A DNA stretch of 19,926 bases from JBFHER01 sp041584055 (GTDB lineage: Bacteria > Bacteroidota > Bacteroidia > Bacteroidales > UBA5342), in the NCBI GenBank assembly GCA_041584055.1, contig JBFHER010000046.1:1-19926 (forward strand), given 5' to 3'. Positions 10,101 through 18,061 of this stretch are shown here, piece by piece (the stretch's first letter is position 1; the number at the start of each line of letters is the position of its first letter). Both the position numbers and the translations under genes were made by a program. Under the pieces are notes generated by a model. It saw nothing but the letters and a program-made list of their open reading frames with translations, was not told the DNA's origin and did no database searches.

Positions 10101-10858
10101 GTTTTTCTTACCATTGTATGAGATCCGGTGGCATTTGCAATCCCGGCTACACTTGCTGGTACATTTGGAACAACCAGGGAGCCATCAGCAGTATACACAT
10201 TCACCACATCCATCGCGATGGTACTGTTCAGGGTATCAAGAAGCGAGGTTACAGAATCAGTCACATAATATTCATAATCATGCAAAAGTAAAATTTGATT
10301 TTGTCCGGCCGTTCTAAACATATAAAAGTATCTGGGATTATCAACCAGAGCCATAAATACACTATCCTCCAGATAAGTCTGCAAACCAGGGTTTAGATCT
10401 GTTAATACAGCAGGATTAGCAAATTCAGCCGATCTGAAAACAGGCCAGGTAATTTTACTGATCATTTTTGCGCTGTTGCTATTATTTGTAATGCTCGTAG
10501 CCGTACTGTCTGTTTCTGCGTAAATGTAGGCACACACAAAAGACGCTCCTGGCTCTAAGGTACCGGTAAGGTAAATTTCACCCCTCCAACCCTTGGCAAA
10601 ATACCTGGTTGCAGGATCAAAATTATTATAACTATCCCAATAGGCATTCACAAGTCTGAACGATGAAAGATTCACCGCAGTATCTTCCATATTGGTTAGC
10701 TCTACATAGGCTCTGTTGCTGGGACTAAATCGACATTCCGTAATGAGAATGTTCGGATACTTTACATCCGCCCAATTGGGATCGGGATTTTGCGCAATCG
10801 TAACGACGCAAAACAAAGCATTCACAACCATTAAAATGAGTAAGATTTTTGTTTTCAT
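7106..10858 (-). CDS. Large T9SS-exported protein with lamin-tail-like and repeated beta-sandwich modules
   Basis: This is a 1250-residue secreted protein of unknown function with no recognisable catalytic motif. Residues 1-22 are a signal peptide (ending TIAQ). Residues about 30-200 resemble a lamin-tail fold (ILITECRFSPSNRAYVELTN... and LSSFRL). A second lamin-tail-like stretch is near 611-640 (YVQIVNPNNG, LDLSRYLVVV). Several modules, at about 303-385, 386-486, 888-971, 971-1072 and 1073-1160, share a pattern of a dGD/dD turn, a strand, and Y-x-hydrophobic (for example LKDGDIFRVTAQNN, FEVVAEDGSIAKYTLV and VKVVSEDGSKGARYAI). Residues about 487-595 look like a cadherin-like beta-sandwich. 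A T9SS type A sorting domain closes the protein (SVYPNPTASRLYI at about 1177, ending FKVIKN). It lies 54 nt after the fucosidase and is the last gene of the SusCD unit. A role in glycan binding or cell-surface display is inferred from context only. Confidence 0.85.
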   Translation of the reverse strand: MKTKILLILMVVNALFCVVTIAQNPDPNWADVKYPNILITECRFSPSNRAYVELTNMEDTAVNLSSFRLVNAYWDSYNNFDPATRYFAKGWRGEIYLTGTLEPGASFVCAYIYAETDSTATSITNNSNSAKMISKITWPVFRSAEFANPAVLTDLNPGLQTYLEDSVFMALVDNPRYFYMFRTAGQNQILLLHDYEYYVTDSVTSLLDTLNSTIAMDVVNVYTADGSLVVPNVPASVAGIANATGSHTMVRKTNGFQTADWINQSRGISSEDSQWWIVPNAPGTEVYSSVGNHGDFSISVSAKANTAALVNNTDKTISVPWEALRGEPVTDNYIDFGDGMAWTFVRDTIDGLDSAYTRVQDGDLLEVYAFGDDLEFDTYTFKVLEPTSDLAIARTKIAKLANGTYANNGYFNITEGVPGMDSILNLQYQLRIDTLLKYIEIPTNATAQIIFVDGDDSRVDLKDGDIFRVTAQNNTSVKDYYVQVNEYAPSRSTDLSAITWPDFDKDYFWYWLDNDTLPGFTPNNKNYTLTLPDYSKNVPALVPHTADLNTVVKVKRATSLTGTLEQRTTTFTVYSEASDTIFDVYSVVFDLDVEKQLTDIEPFFSVLLRGRANFDNYVQIVNPNNGSDELDLSRYLVVVAPNSTDEFTAITNYQSPATPTDPAVHYSYIPGYKFNYDKNDSEDPVDFTWKDGVVGGVTPDANVNPMVIPGDVFVISAYTEGVAYESYRMQDDSTYKFVDVNLSDGNPDFPNLVQGSCVASVDLGSQAIYLYKILNDSIIDGKKGIWTSPADYELVDRMHWTNSDGSGLLAGFGLVAANGGITVRKPRVQKGTLLVDEGMHVDKDTCDLIRFSRNRNAPAEFKLGNAALGDYIGLHLMDPITYHLSTVTSDVYAVDLGISGDDLRIVGEVSTHSVDVFISNLNKPDSMQTITVLKGDVPKDGAALMENGDLVMVYSADSSNMTKYTVQDRALSANTDLEAVADMGIVVDNQNLTVSGFDYTKAIADVLAGVTTVDPLSIINVIDTADNLVTLLTLSKDTSLTERIVATKVFNGIIFEVVAEDGSIAKYTLVPDMSPSDAYITSNVFTVYEETKIISGVAYGYSVSTFLSYLFPSGNATIVLTDKAGHVRTEGLIHFDDVVKVVSEDGSKGARYAINFYPETKSDVTTTQLSDVNNGSSISVYPNPTASRLYIDKAKVGSVLQIISISGNLVHSTIVSNENCSVDMSQLSKGIYFVRLVERDNAVAFKVIKN

Positions 10859-10912
10859 ATTCGTAAATTTAAAAATTAGAATTTCTATGTATTAGATTTT
10901 ATTGCTTTCAAA

Positions 10913-12700
10913 TCAATAATCTATCGGTGCGACAGTGATGGATTTTATACTTGAAGTGATTTTATCCCCCTCTGCCAACGAAACGGACACGGTGTGCTTC
11001 CCGGGTTTTGAAAATTCCACCACACCCATTGGATAGCTTTGGTACTTTTCTGTGGCCGCTTGTTGATTCTGAACAATCTTTCCTTCATCTGTTTCCATTC
11101 TCCAGACTAAGCGTTGCTCCCCCTTATGCGTAAGAAACAAACGATAATAACCTGGTTTCATCACATTCACATCCCATACAATTTTCCCATGGTCATCCCA
11201 ATTGCTCACCTGTGTTGTTTTTTTCCATTCCCCAAATTTTTCCATCCAACGAATTGATTTCTTCTTAGCACCAGATACCTCAGCAAAATCCACGCGTAAT
11301 TCGGTATGTACATTTGGGTAAACACCAAGTGTTGTGTCAACCATGGCTTGTGCAGCCTCTACATTCAATTTAACTTCGATAACGGTAACTAATTTCTCTT
11401 GAGGTTGGGGAGGAACGGTAAAAATGGTCCAGCCATTCTTTTTTTCATAAGGCACTGACGCAGATTCCGAACCGTTTAAAACCCGTGATGATTTGATTTT
11501 TGACTTTAAGCCGGGCAGATATAGTTTCCCATCCTCAGGCCAGTCGAAAACCGATAGGTACAAGGAATTACCCTGCGTTGTAACATCGCCCCAGGGAAGT
11601 GCACTACCCCAGGGAGAGCTTCCCGCATCGTATATCACCTGTGGGTATTTTTCAATCCATTTTCCTGCTTCTTCAAGAAAAACATAAGCCATTTCCGGAA
11701 TGCTGCCTTGCCCATCCGGACCGATATTAAACAGGTAAGAACCACCGCGTCCTATTGTAGCAATAAGCCGCTGCAGTATTTCCTTTGGACTTTTAAAGTT
11801 AGTATCATACCATGCATACGACCATGAATCATTATTGGTGTCGCATGTTTCCCATAGGCCTGAAATATTTCTGTGTGGAACCTCCATGTCTCCCAGAGTT
11901 GCATAATCACCCAAACCATATCCTACGCGACTGCATAACATTACATTGGGTTGTAATTCACGGACCATTTCAACAAGTTCAACCACGTATTTTTTTTCCA
12001 TCCCCCCGGGTGTATCAAACCAGACAAAATCGATGTCACCATAATTCGTGCAGATTTCTTTTACCTGTGGCTTGCATTTTCCATAAAAATAATCCTCAAA
12101 CGCAGCTTCTTTTCCATCCGCAGTTAGAGCCGGGCCTTTTCCCGCTCCCGGTGTTGTCCAGTCCTGATAATGTGAATAATAAAACCCAAAGCCCAGTCCC
12201 TGTCTACGACATTCAGCAGATAGTTCTTTCATGGGATCCCGTCCGAAAGGTGATGCTTTTACGATTGTAAAATCACTCACTTTTGAATCATACATGGCAA
12301 AGCCCTCATGGTGTTTGCTTGTGATGATAATGTACTTCATGCCGGCGATTTTAGCCAGGGTCACAATTTTTTTTGCATCAAAATTAGCCGGGTTAAAGGA
12401 CTGAGCTGTTTTCATGTATTCAGCAGGAGGAATCCCGGCCACTCTTGGGTCCATCAGCCACTCTCCAATGCCGTAATAGGTTTTGCCATCCCAAACCCCT
12501 CCATGGTGAGAATACAATCCCCAGTGAATGAACATACCGAAGTTCCCTTCAGCAAAAAGTTTTGTTTTTTGTTGGTTCTCAGCATTTAGGGTAACAGTGC
12601 TTTCGCCCCACATTTTATCCATGCTCTGATCCTTATCCTGAGCGACAAGGTTTTGCATAAAGAAGAAAAATAAGATGCCTAAGGAAATATATTTGAACAT
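10913..12700 (-). CDS. GH29-type alpha-L-fucosidase with C-terminal beta-sandwich
   Basis: This enzyme releases alpha-linked L-fucose from non-reducing ends by a retaining mechanism. GH29 hallmarks, numbered from the chosen start, are GMFIHWG (H59), SKHHEGFAMYDS (H130, H131), VWFDTPGG (D229, the expected nucleophile), WETCDTNNDSWSY (E284 and neighbours) and GGSYLFNIGPDGQG. The catalytic barrel and its small beta domain run to about residue 450. A further domain of about 130 residues ending ITVAPIDY contains two PG(Y/H)-strand pairs (MKPGYYRLFL and SKPGKHTVSV) and is probably a carbohydrate-binding-type sandwich. The ATG at 12700 gives a classic signal peptide (MFKYISLGILFFFF to LVAQ) after an A-rich leader. 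An ATG at 12745 would add 15 residues. There is no lipobox or T9SS domain, so a periplasmic location is likely. The gene follows susD after a 161-nt gap. Which fucosyl linkage it prefers cannot be read from the sequence. Confidence 0.94.
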   Translation of the reverse strand: MFKYISLGILFFFFMQNLVAQDKDQSMDKMWGESTVTLNAENQQKTKLFAEGNFGMFIHWGLYSHHGGVWDGKTYYGIGEWLMDPRVAGIPPAEYMKTAQSFNPANFDAKKIVTLAKIAGMKYIIITSKHHEGFAMYDSKVSDFTIVKASPFGRDPMKELSAECRRQGLGFGFYYSHYQDWTTPGAGKGPALTADGKEAAFEDYFYGKCKPQVKEICTNYGDIDFVWFDTPGGMEKKYVVELVEMVRELQPNVMLCSRVGYGLGDYATLGDMEVPHRNISGLWETCDTNNDSWSYAWYDTNFKSPKEILQRLIATIGRGGSYLFNIGPDGQGSIPEMAYVFLEEAGKWIEKYPQVIYDAGSSPWGSALPWGDVTTQGNSLYLSVFDWPEDGKLYLPGLKSKIKSSRVLNGSESASVPYEKKNGWTIFTVPPQPQEKLVTVIEVKLNVEAAQAMVDTTLGVYPNVHTELRVDFAEVSGAKKKSIRWMEKFGEWKKTTQVSNWDDHGKIVWDVNVMKPGYYRLFLTHKGEQRLVWRMETDEGKIVQNQQAATEKYQSYPMGVVEFSKPGKHTVSVSLAEGDKITSSIKSITVAPIDY

Positions 12701-12761
12701 TGTTAATCTTTTTAATTTTTTATCAATAACGGTTGCCAGCTTCATTAAACGTCACTTACAG

Positions 12762-12779
12762 AAATGCATCGCAGCATTT
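12762..12779 (-). other. Small inverted repeat in the susD-fucosidase gap
   Basis: The arms AAATGC and GCATTT are separated by six bases. On the minus strand no T-run follows, so it does not look like a terminator of this operon. It could be a leader or RNA-stability structure between susD and the fucosidase gene, or it could be chance. The rest of the 161-nt gap shows no convincing TAnnTTTG promoter; GATATTTG near 12815 is only a near match. Confidence 0.25.
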
Positions 12780-12861
12780 TTAACCTTGCCGGATACTAAA
12801 AACAAATATCGCTGCTATTGAATGAAACACTTTGCTCATTTCGATCAATTCTCAACTCATA

Positions 12862-14796
12862 TTATTCATGACTCGTTAGAAAAAACGGGATGTACCAATT
12901 TTTCTCATTCATAAGTTTTGCTCTAACCACTTCACGCATATCAGAAGAATATTTTCCGGGAGAGTCGGCAATTGTATTTGCTAAATAGGAAGGATTGTTG
13001 TGTTTTTGGGCAATCCGCACAATATCATAAAAACGTTCGCCTTCAAATGCCAGTTCCTTTCCGCGTTCAGCGAGTAACACTTCTTCGTAATAGTTGCGTT
13101 TCAGCTCAAGTTCAACCAATGGGTCTCCATTGCTTTCTGCGACAAAATCTCTTTTCCCGGTTATTTGATTTGTAAAAGGATCCTGAAAAACAAGCACCTT
13201 GATATCCAGCGGTTTCTCTGCTACGGAAACCCGACCCCGTACTCCAAGTTGATTCCCATTGCGATTATAAGTTCCATTCATAAACTGGGGTGCCTGAGAG
13301 ACACGGAAAATCAAACCGCCGCCTGCACTCCGATATTGAGAATGCAAGCAGATCTCCGCCGCATAGAGATGGGCAGAAGATGCTCTATAAAGAGGAACAA
13401 AGGCATCATTATCGTACACTTCTCTTGTATATTTATATACAAGGGTATCCACATCACGCATAATATTTTCAACCTCAACATATTTCTCGTTCTGCTTGAA
13501 AGCAAGCATTTCTCTCACTTCTTCTTCCGTGAGGATGTTATTTCCATTTTTATAGACATAAGATACTCCATAGCCCCGGTAGAAATCACCAGGCTCCCCG
13601 GTTCGAAGCAAAGGCAAAACCTGTGTTCCATTCCAAAGTGAGCTTGGTGCCGGACTTTGACCGAGCCATTCAGTTTCCCACAGATGTACCGCCTTCACAG
13701 TAGGTTTTAAATAATACAGGTTGGTTCCACTGTTATCAAACAAGCGCTGTAAATTATGTGTTTGCAATTCGGCTTTCCCAAACCACATTGTAAAAATATG
13801 TTCGTTAATGTTTATACTTTGAAAGATACTTGCCCAATTTTCATCCGCCAACGCATCATCAAGACCAAATCGGATCTTTCCGTTTGTTACACTCAAATAA
13901 TCATAGTTGTATAAGATTGGCTTCAGGTACTCAAGAGCCGCATTGATATCGCCAACAGTCAGTGACATTTGTGCCAACAGGTAAGCCCTTGAATATTCTG
14001 TCCAGATAATGGCTTCCCATTCATCTTCCGCAATGTTATCTCTGGTGCCATAGTCAACCCCAACATAGTTAACCCGTTCATTTAAATCGAAGGTAACCCT
14101 GTCAACAACGGTACGAATATCAACAAAGCGTCTGGGATAGGTCTCAAACCTCACTGTATCCAGGTAGACAGTATCTACAGGGTACCAAATGGTATCATTC
14201 AGGTCGATTACATCCAACCCATTAATATCATACATGTATCTGCCCGAATCCACAAAAAAGGAAGCCTCCGGATTCATTACATAATCAATGACATCCCTGT
14301 AATCAGTTAATTCTTCAGGAATATACGGAATCTCGCCATAAATACGTGCTGCATTAAAATAAGCCCATCCCCGCATACACAGTGCTTCTCCATAAATTTT
14401 ATGGTAGTCATTTTGAGCAGGGTTCTGTTCTGTCACCTCAGGATGATTCATTTCAAGTGTTCTGATCAAGGCATTGCATGCTGCGATCAGGGTGTAAAAA
14501 TTATTTGCAGATGCATATTTATTGGTTGATGAAACATCAAAGTTTTGAATTTCTATAAGATCAGCATCAGCATCGGATGAAACTTTCACAAGATCTCCCC
14601 TGAGTTCGCCCAGTACGATCAGCTGCTCTACCAACTCCTGTTGCAATGCATATAAACCTAGTTCTGCTGATCGGTAATCCACCCAGTCTTTATAGTTGTT
14701 ATCCTCGGTCAACACTAACGGTTGTTCAACGTAGATGATGTCTTCACAAGCGCTAAGGATCATCAGAAGAAGTGATATTTTAATAAATGTTCTCAT
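12862..14796 (-). CDS. susD: SusD/RagB-family outer-membrane glycan-binding lipoprotein
   Basis: SusD-like proteins sit as a lid on their SusC partner and capture glycan at the cell surface. The signal sequence ends MILSAC with lipid-anchor C17, followed directly by acidic residues (EDII), consistent with a surface export signal. The TPR-like core carries the family pattern YGEALCMRGWAYFNAARIYG near residues 140-160. The C-terminus has the conserved AERGKELAFEGERFYDIVRIA block. The protein is 644 aa, somewhat longer than typical SusD proteins, with a lengthy insert between these blocks rich in D, Y and R. The start is the ATG at 14796; a TTG two codons upstream is disfavoured. The gene lies 70 nt after susC, as in standard PUL pairs. 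The protein ends NWYIPFFLTSHE, a slightly divergent version of the usual tail. The assignment to the family is firm; the glycan bound is inferred from neighbours. Confidence 0.95.
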   Translation of the reverse strand: MRTFIKISLLLMILSACEDIIYVEQPLVLTEDNNYKDWVDYRSAELGLYALQQELVEQLIVLGELRGDLVKVSSDADADLIEIQNFDVSSTNKYASANNFYTLIAACNALIRTLEMNHPEVTEQNPAQNDYHKIYGEALCMRGWAYFNAARIYGEIPYIPEELTDYRDVIDYVMNPEASFFVDSGRYMYDINGLDVIDLNDTIWYPVDTVYLDTVRFETYPRRFVDIRTVVDRVTFDLNERVNYVGVDYGTRDNIAEDEWEAIIWTEYSRAYLLAQMSLTVGDINAALEYLKPILYNYDYLSVTNGKIRFGLDDALADENWASIFQSININEHIFTMWFGKAELQTHNLQRLFDNSGTNLYYLKPTVKAVHLWETEWLGQSPAPSSLWNGTQVLPLLRTGEPGDFYRGYGVSYVYKNGNNILTEEEVREMLAFKQNEKYVEVENIMRDVDTLVYKYTREVYDNDAFVPLYRASSAHLYAAEICLHSQYRSAGGGLIFRVSQAPQFMNGTYNRNGNQLGVRGRVSVAEKPLDIKVLVFQDPFTNQITGKRDFVAESNGDPLVELELKRNYYEEVLLAERGKELAFEGERFYDIVRIAQKHNNPSYLANTIADSPGKYSSDMREVVRAKLMNEKNWYIPFFLTSHE

Positions 14797-14820
14797 TTTC
14801 AAAATGCCTAAATAATAAAA

Positions 14821-14832
14821 TTAGTTAACTAA
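14821..14832 (-). other. Perfect 12-nt palindrome in the susC-susD spacer
   Basis: TTAGTTAACTAA is its own reverse complement. On the minus strand a short GGCT-AATG-AGCC hairpin precedes it in the same 70-nt spacer. Together they could form weak structures that tune susD relative to susC expression, or protect RNA ends. No T-run typical of an intrinsic terminator follows. Chance occurrence in AT-rich DNA is quite possible. Confidence 0.25.
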
Positions 14833-14866
14833 GACGGCTCATTAGCCTCATTACATCCCACAAGAA

Positions 14867-17800
14867 TTACAAACCAATGTTTAAGCCGAAAACAAAAGAA
14901 CGTGTTTGTGGTGTTGCACCATAATCGATGCCTTGTAATATTGAACTTGATGCGTAACTAAGCTCCGGGTCGTAACCTGTATAGTTTGTAAAGGTTAAAA
15001 TATTTTCAACCGTCACATATGCCTCTAAATTTTTTACGAAAAGAAAAGATTTGTTGCGTTTGTAGGAAAGACTGACTTCCTTTAATCTGAAGTAGGAGCC
15101 GTCCTCGATCCATCGGGAAGAAAAATCGTTGTTTCCCATGGGATCTCCCCAGGTTGCTTGTGGCACATCGGTTTGTTGTCCTTCGTAGGACCACCGTTCA
15201 AGCGTTTTTACACTCTGATTTGAAAGGTCTGTCATCTTTTCATTCTGATATCTCACGTAGTTGAACACCTCATTTCCTGAAATAAAGCTTGAAACTGCAC
15301 TAAGTGTTAAGCTTTTATATGAAATCTGAGCGGTAATAATTCCTGTTAGATCCGGTGCAGGAGAGCCAATGTTCACCTTGTCGTAACTATCAATAACATG
15401 ATCGGGCACACCTTGCGGACCGGTCACATCTTTAAATTTTGCATCCCCTGCCCTGAAATAGAGACCTTTATCATTTTTCAAATTGGCAAGTTTACTTTCC
15501 TGAGATGTGGCAAAGACCCCTTCGTACTGGTAGCCATAAAAAGCAGTCAGCTCATTTCCTTCACTGGAAACCACTTGTCCCAGCCCAGGAATATCACGCA
15601 CAATGCTTCCATTTGGCACCTCCAATATCTCAGTACGATATTGCCCAAGGCGTATCCCCAGATCAAAGGAAAAATCTTTGGCATCTATGACGCGGGAATT
15701 AAGGGTAAACTCTACACCTTTTGTATTTACACGGCCTCCATTCGACGGAAACACAGATTCCCCTATGAATTCGGGCAGGGGAATAAATGCCAACATGTTA
15801 TCAAGTTTTGTATTATACCAATCAACGATTACCTGATACCTTCCTCCTTTGAACACCATATCAAGACCAGTGTTAAAGGTGGTACTTTTTTCATAGCTTA
15901 AGGAGGTGTTGGCAAGTGCACCTGGAATGGACACTCCCAATTGGTTAAAGTGATCGGTTCTATAGTGAGGCTGAGATAATAAAACACTAAAATTATCATT
16001 TCCGGCTGTTCCATAAGACACTCTTATCTTTACATCTTCCAGCAGACTGCTTTGCTTCATGAACGATTCATTCGAAATGCGCCATGCGGCACCCAGGGAA
16101 TAAAACAATCCCACCGGTACATTTCCTATGTTCAAAGGTGTTGCCGCATCTCTACCAATGCTTGTAGATGCATCAGATGTAAGATTCAGGCTTGCGAGGT
16201 ATTTTGCTTTGTAATCATAATTCATGTTTCCATTAAGAGACAGCTGATTGTAGTTAATGATGTTACCTCCAACATAGTCATAGATATCCTGGCCAAAACC
16301 CAGACTTGTATATGCATCACTTGGTGTACTTCCTGTTTTTGCAAAATCATTCTGAAAATTTACCTGATTGTATCTCATCCCAAGGTTTGCAGAAACCCGG
16401 TGTAACTTTTTTTGCCCCCATGCATCAGAATAATCAAGATAGGTATTTGAGTAAATGCCTCGGTGGGTATTAACGTACCCGGATAATTCATTGGATGTTT
16501 CTCCGTTTGAATAGGCTGCCATTCCTAAGTTTGGGGAAAAGCTATTTTCAGTCATTGTGTTGTAGTTTACGGCCAACAGACTCACAACATTCAATTTTGG
16601 ACTTATTTCACCAATAATTTTTGCGGACGTTGAAAACCGTGTATTGCTGTTTTCTCCATCATACGCCCTGTTAAGTGCCAGCGGATTGCTAACGCCCAGC
16701 TCGTCCAAATCAGCTGTTGTATTTAACATATTTCCATTTTCATCATAGTCGTAAGGCGACAGGAGCGGACTTTTCCAAAGACCAGAAATAATTGGACTTG
16801 TAACAGTGTTTAATCCGGCTTCCCGCAAGCTCAAATTTGTATTTACCATACTAACATTGAGTTGCATTTTAATTCTTTGAATGATATTAAAAGTACCGGC
16901 AAATCTGGCATTAAACCGATCATAGGATGTGCTTTTTATGATCCCGTCCCGGGTCAGGTATCCCACAGAAATACCGTATTTTGCGATCGCATCTCCCCCT
17001 TTGATTGAAAAGTGTACATTCTGCATCAGTGTGTTTTGAAACACTTCATCCTGCCAATTGGTATTGTTACTATAGGGGATATACCTGATTAAATCTTGTT
17101 CAGTATAAAACAGACCCGGATAAGACACGGTGTATTCTTCCTGTGGTAATCCCGAAGAATACAGGAGCTCATTGGCTAAGATCCGATAGTGAGCACTTTC
17201 CAATTGTGGTAAATAGTCTGGTTTTACATCAATTCCAGTTCTGTATTTTAAATCAATTGTTGTTTCGGAAGCATCCGGACTTAAGGTTTGTATTTCGATG
17301 ACCCCATTGGCACCTGAAAAACCATATTTTGATGTATAGGAAGGATCTTTATAAACAGTTATATAGGACACATCATTGGGATCAATAGAAGTGATCGGAT
17401 TGTAATGATATCCCTCAAAATACGATTCATAATTGGACCCCCTCTCCAAAGGGATGCCATCAACAACGTAGAGGGGTTGATTGGTGGTGTTTAAGGAATT
17501 GATTCCCCGGAGGAAGGTAGATGTTCCTGACCCCGGCATTCCCGATTGATTGCTTACCAAAGCTCCGGTTATTTGTTTCTGAAAGAATTGATCAACAGAG
17601 ATGTTCCCAGAATATTTAAGCTGCATATCCGAAATGTTCTGATGCGCGCTAATAACATTACGGGACAATTTGTCAACCCCTTCTCCAATGACTTTATCAT
17701 TGTAAGTTGTAAAGTCTTTTTTCGCCAGATAAACATTTAGATTATTGCGGGAATCAAGAAAGATTGTTTTTGTTTCCCACACACCAACAGGTTGAAATGT

Positions 17801-18061
17801 GATCCAAACATCGCCCGACTTCACCTCTATTGAATAATTTCCATCCTTATCTGATACAGCCAGCACCCCCATTGAACCGGGCACACTGATTGTGACATCC
17901 TCAATAGGTTCATTATTTATGTCACGCACCCAACCACTTAAGGTATACCCATCTTGAGAATACGCGTTGGAAGCAACGCATAAAGCAACAAATAAGATAA
18001 AATAGTTGATATTGCATTTTATATGATACATCATTCTGCTTGTAAAGTTTAAACTATTCAT
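14867..18061 (-). CDS. susC: SusC/RagA-family TonB-dependent outer-membrane transporter
   Basis: This is a TonB-dependent channel that imports oligosaccharides across the outer membrane together with SusD. The 1064-residue protein has a signal peptide (residues about 11-36, ending NAYSQ). A carboxypeptidase-regulatory-like N-terminal domain follows at about 39-112 (YTLSGWVRDINNEPIEDVTI). The plug carries the SusC signature (STFLRGINSLNTTNQPLYVVDG, near 181-202). A long beta-barrel ends FVFGLNIGL. No STN domain for anti-sigma signalling is seen. The ATG at 18061 is chosen: GGAG lies 4 nt upstream and the start overlaps the stop of the FAS1 gene (ATGAATAG, 8 nt), implying translational coupling. 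A TTG at 18085 would extend the reading frame by eight residues but is less likely, and ATGs at 18034 or 18031 are also possible. The barrel is complete, with no frameshift visible. Confidence 0.96.
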   Translation of the reverse strand: MNSLNFTSRMMYHIKCNINYFILFVALCVASNAYSQDGYTLSGWVRDINNEPIEDVTISVPGSMGVLAVSDKDGNYSIEVKSGDVWITFQPVGVWETKTIFLDSRNNLNVYLAKKDFTTYNDKVIGEGVDKLSRNVISAHQNISDMQLKYSGNISVDQFFQKQITGALVSNQSGMPGSGTSTFLRGINSLNTTNQPLYVVDGIPLERGSNYESYFEGYHYNPITSIDPNDVSYITVYKDPSYTSKYGFSGANGVIEIQTLSPDASETTIDLKYRTGIDVKPDYLPQLESAHYRILANELLYSSGLPQEEYTVSYPGLFYTEQDLIRYIPYSNNTNWQDEVFQNTLMQNVHFSIKGGDAIAKYGISVGYLTRDGIIKSTSYDRFNARFAGTFNIIQRIKMQLNVSMVNTNLSLREAGLNTVTSPIISGLWKSPLLSPYDYDENGNMLNTTADLDELGVSNPLALNRAYDGENSNTRFSTSAKIIGEISPKLNVVSLLAVNYNTMTENSFSPNLGMAAYSNGETSNELSGYVNTHRGIYSNTYLDYSDAWGQKKLHRVSANLGMRYNQVNFQNDFAKTGSTPSDAYTSLGFGQDIYDYVGGNIINYNQLSLNGNMNYDYKAKYLASLNLTSDASTSIGRDAATPLNIGNVPVGLFYSLGAAWRISNESFMKQSSLLEDVKIRVSYGTAGNDNFSVLLSQPHYRTDHFNQLGVSIPGALANTSLSYEKSTTFNTGLDMVFKGGRYQVIVDWYNTKLDNMLAFIPLPEFIGESVFPSNGGRVNTKGVEFTLNSRVIDAKDFSFDLGIRLGQYRTEILEVPNGSIVRDIPGLGQVVSSEGNELTAFYGYQYEGVFATSQESKLANLKNDKGLYFRAGDAKFKDVTGPQGVPDHVIDSYDKVNIGSPAPDLTGIITAQISYKSLTLSAVSSFISGNEVFNYVRYQNEKMTDLSNQSVKTLERWSYEGQQTDVPQATWGDPMGNNDFSSRWIEDGSYFRLKEVSLSYKRNKSFLFVKNLEAYVTVENILTFTNYTGYDPELSYASSSILQGIDYGATPQTRSFVFGLNIGL

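Noticed and set aside
15398..15901. Plus-strand open frames of 60-167 codons throughout the window, for example 15398-15901, 12308-12589 and 11812-12270.
   Set aside because: All lie opposite real minus-strand genes with strong domain evidence, and none shows a recognisable domain or plausible start context. They are antisense shadows.
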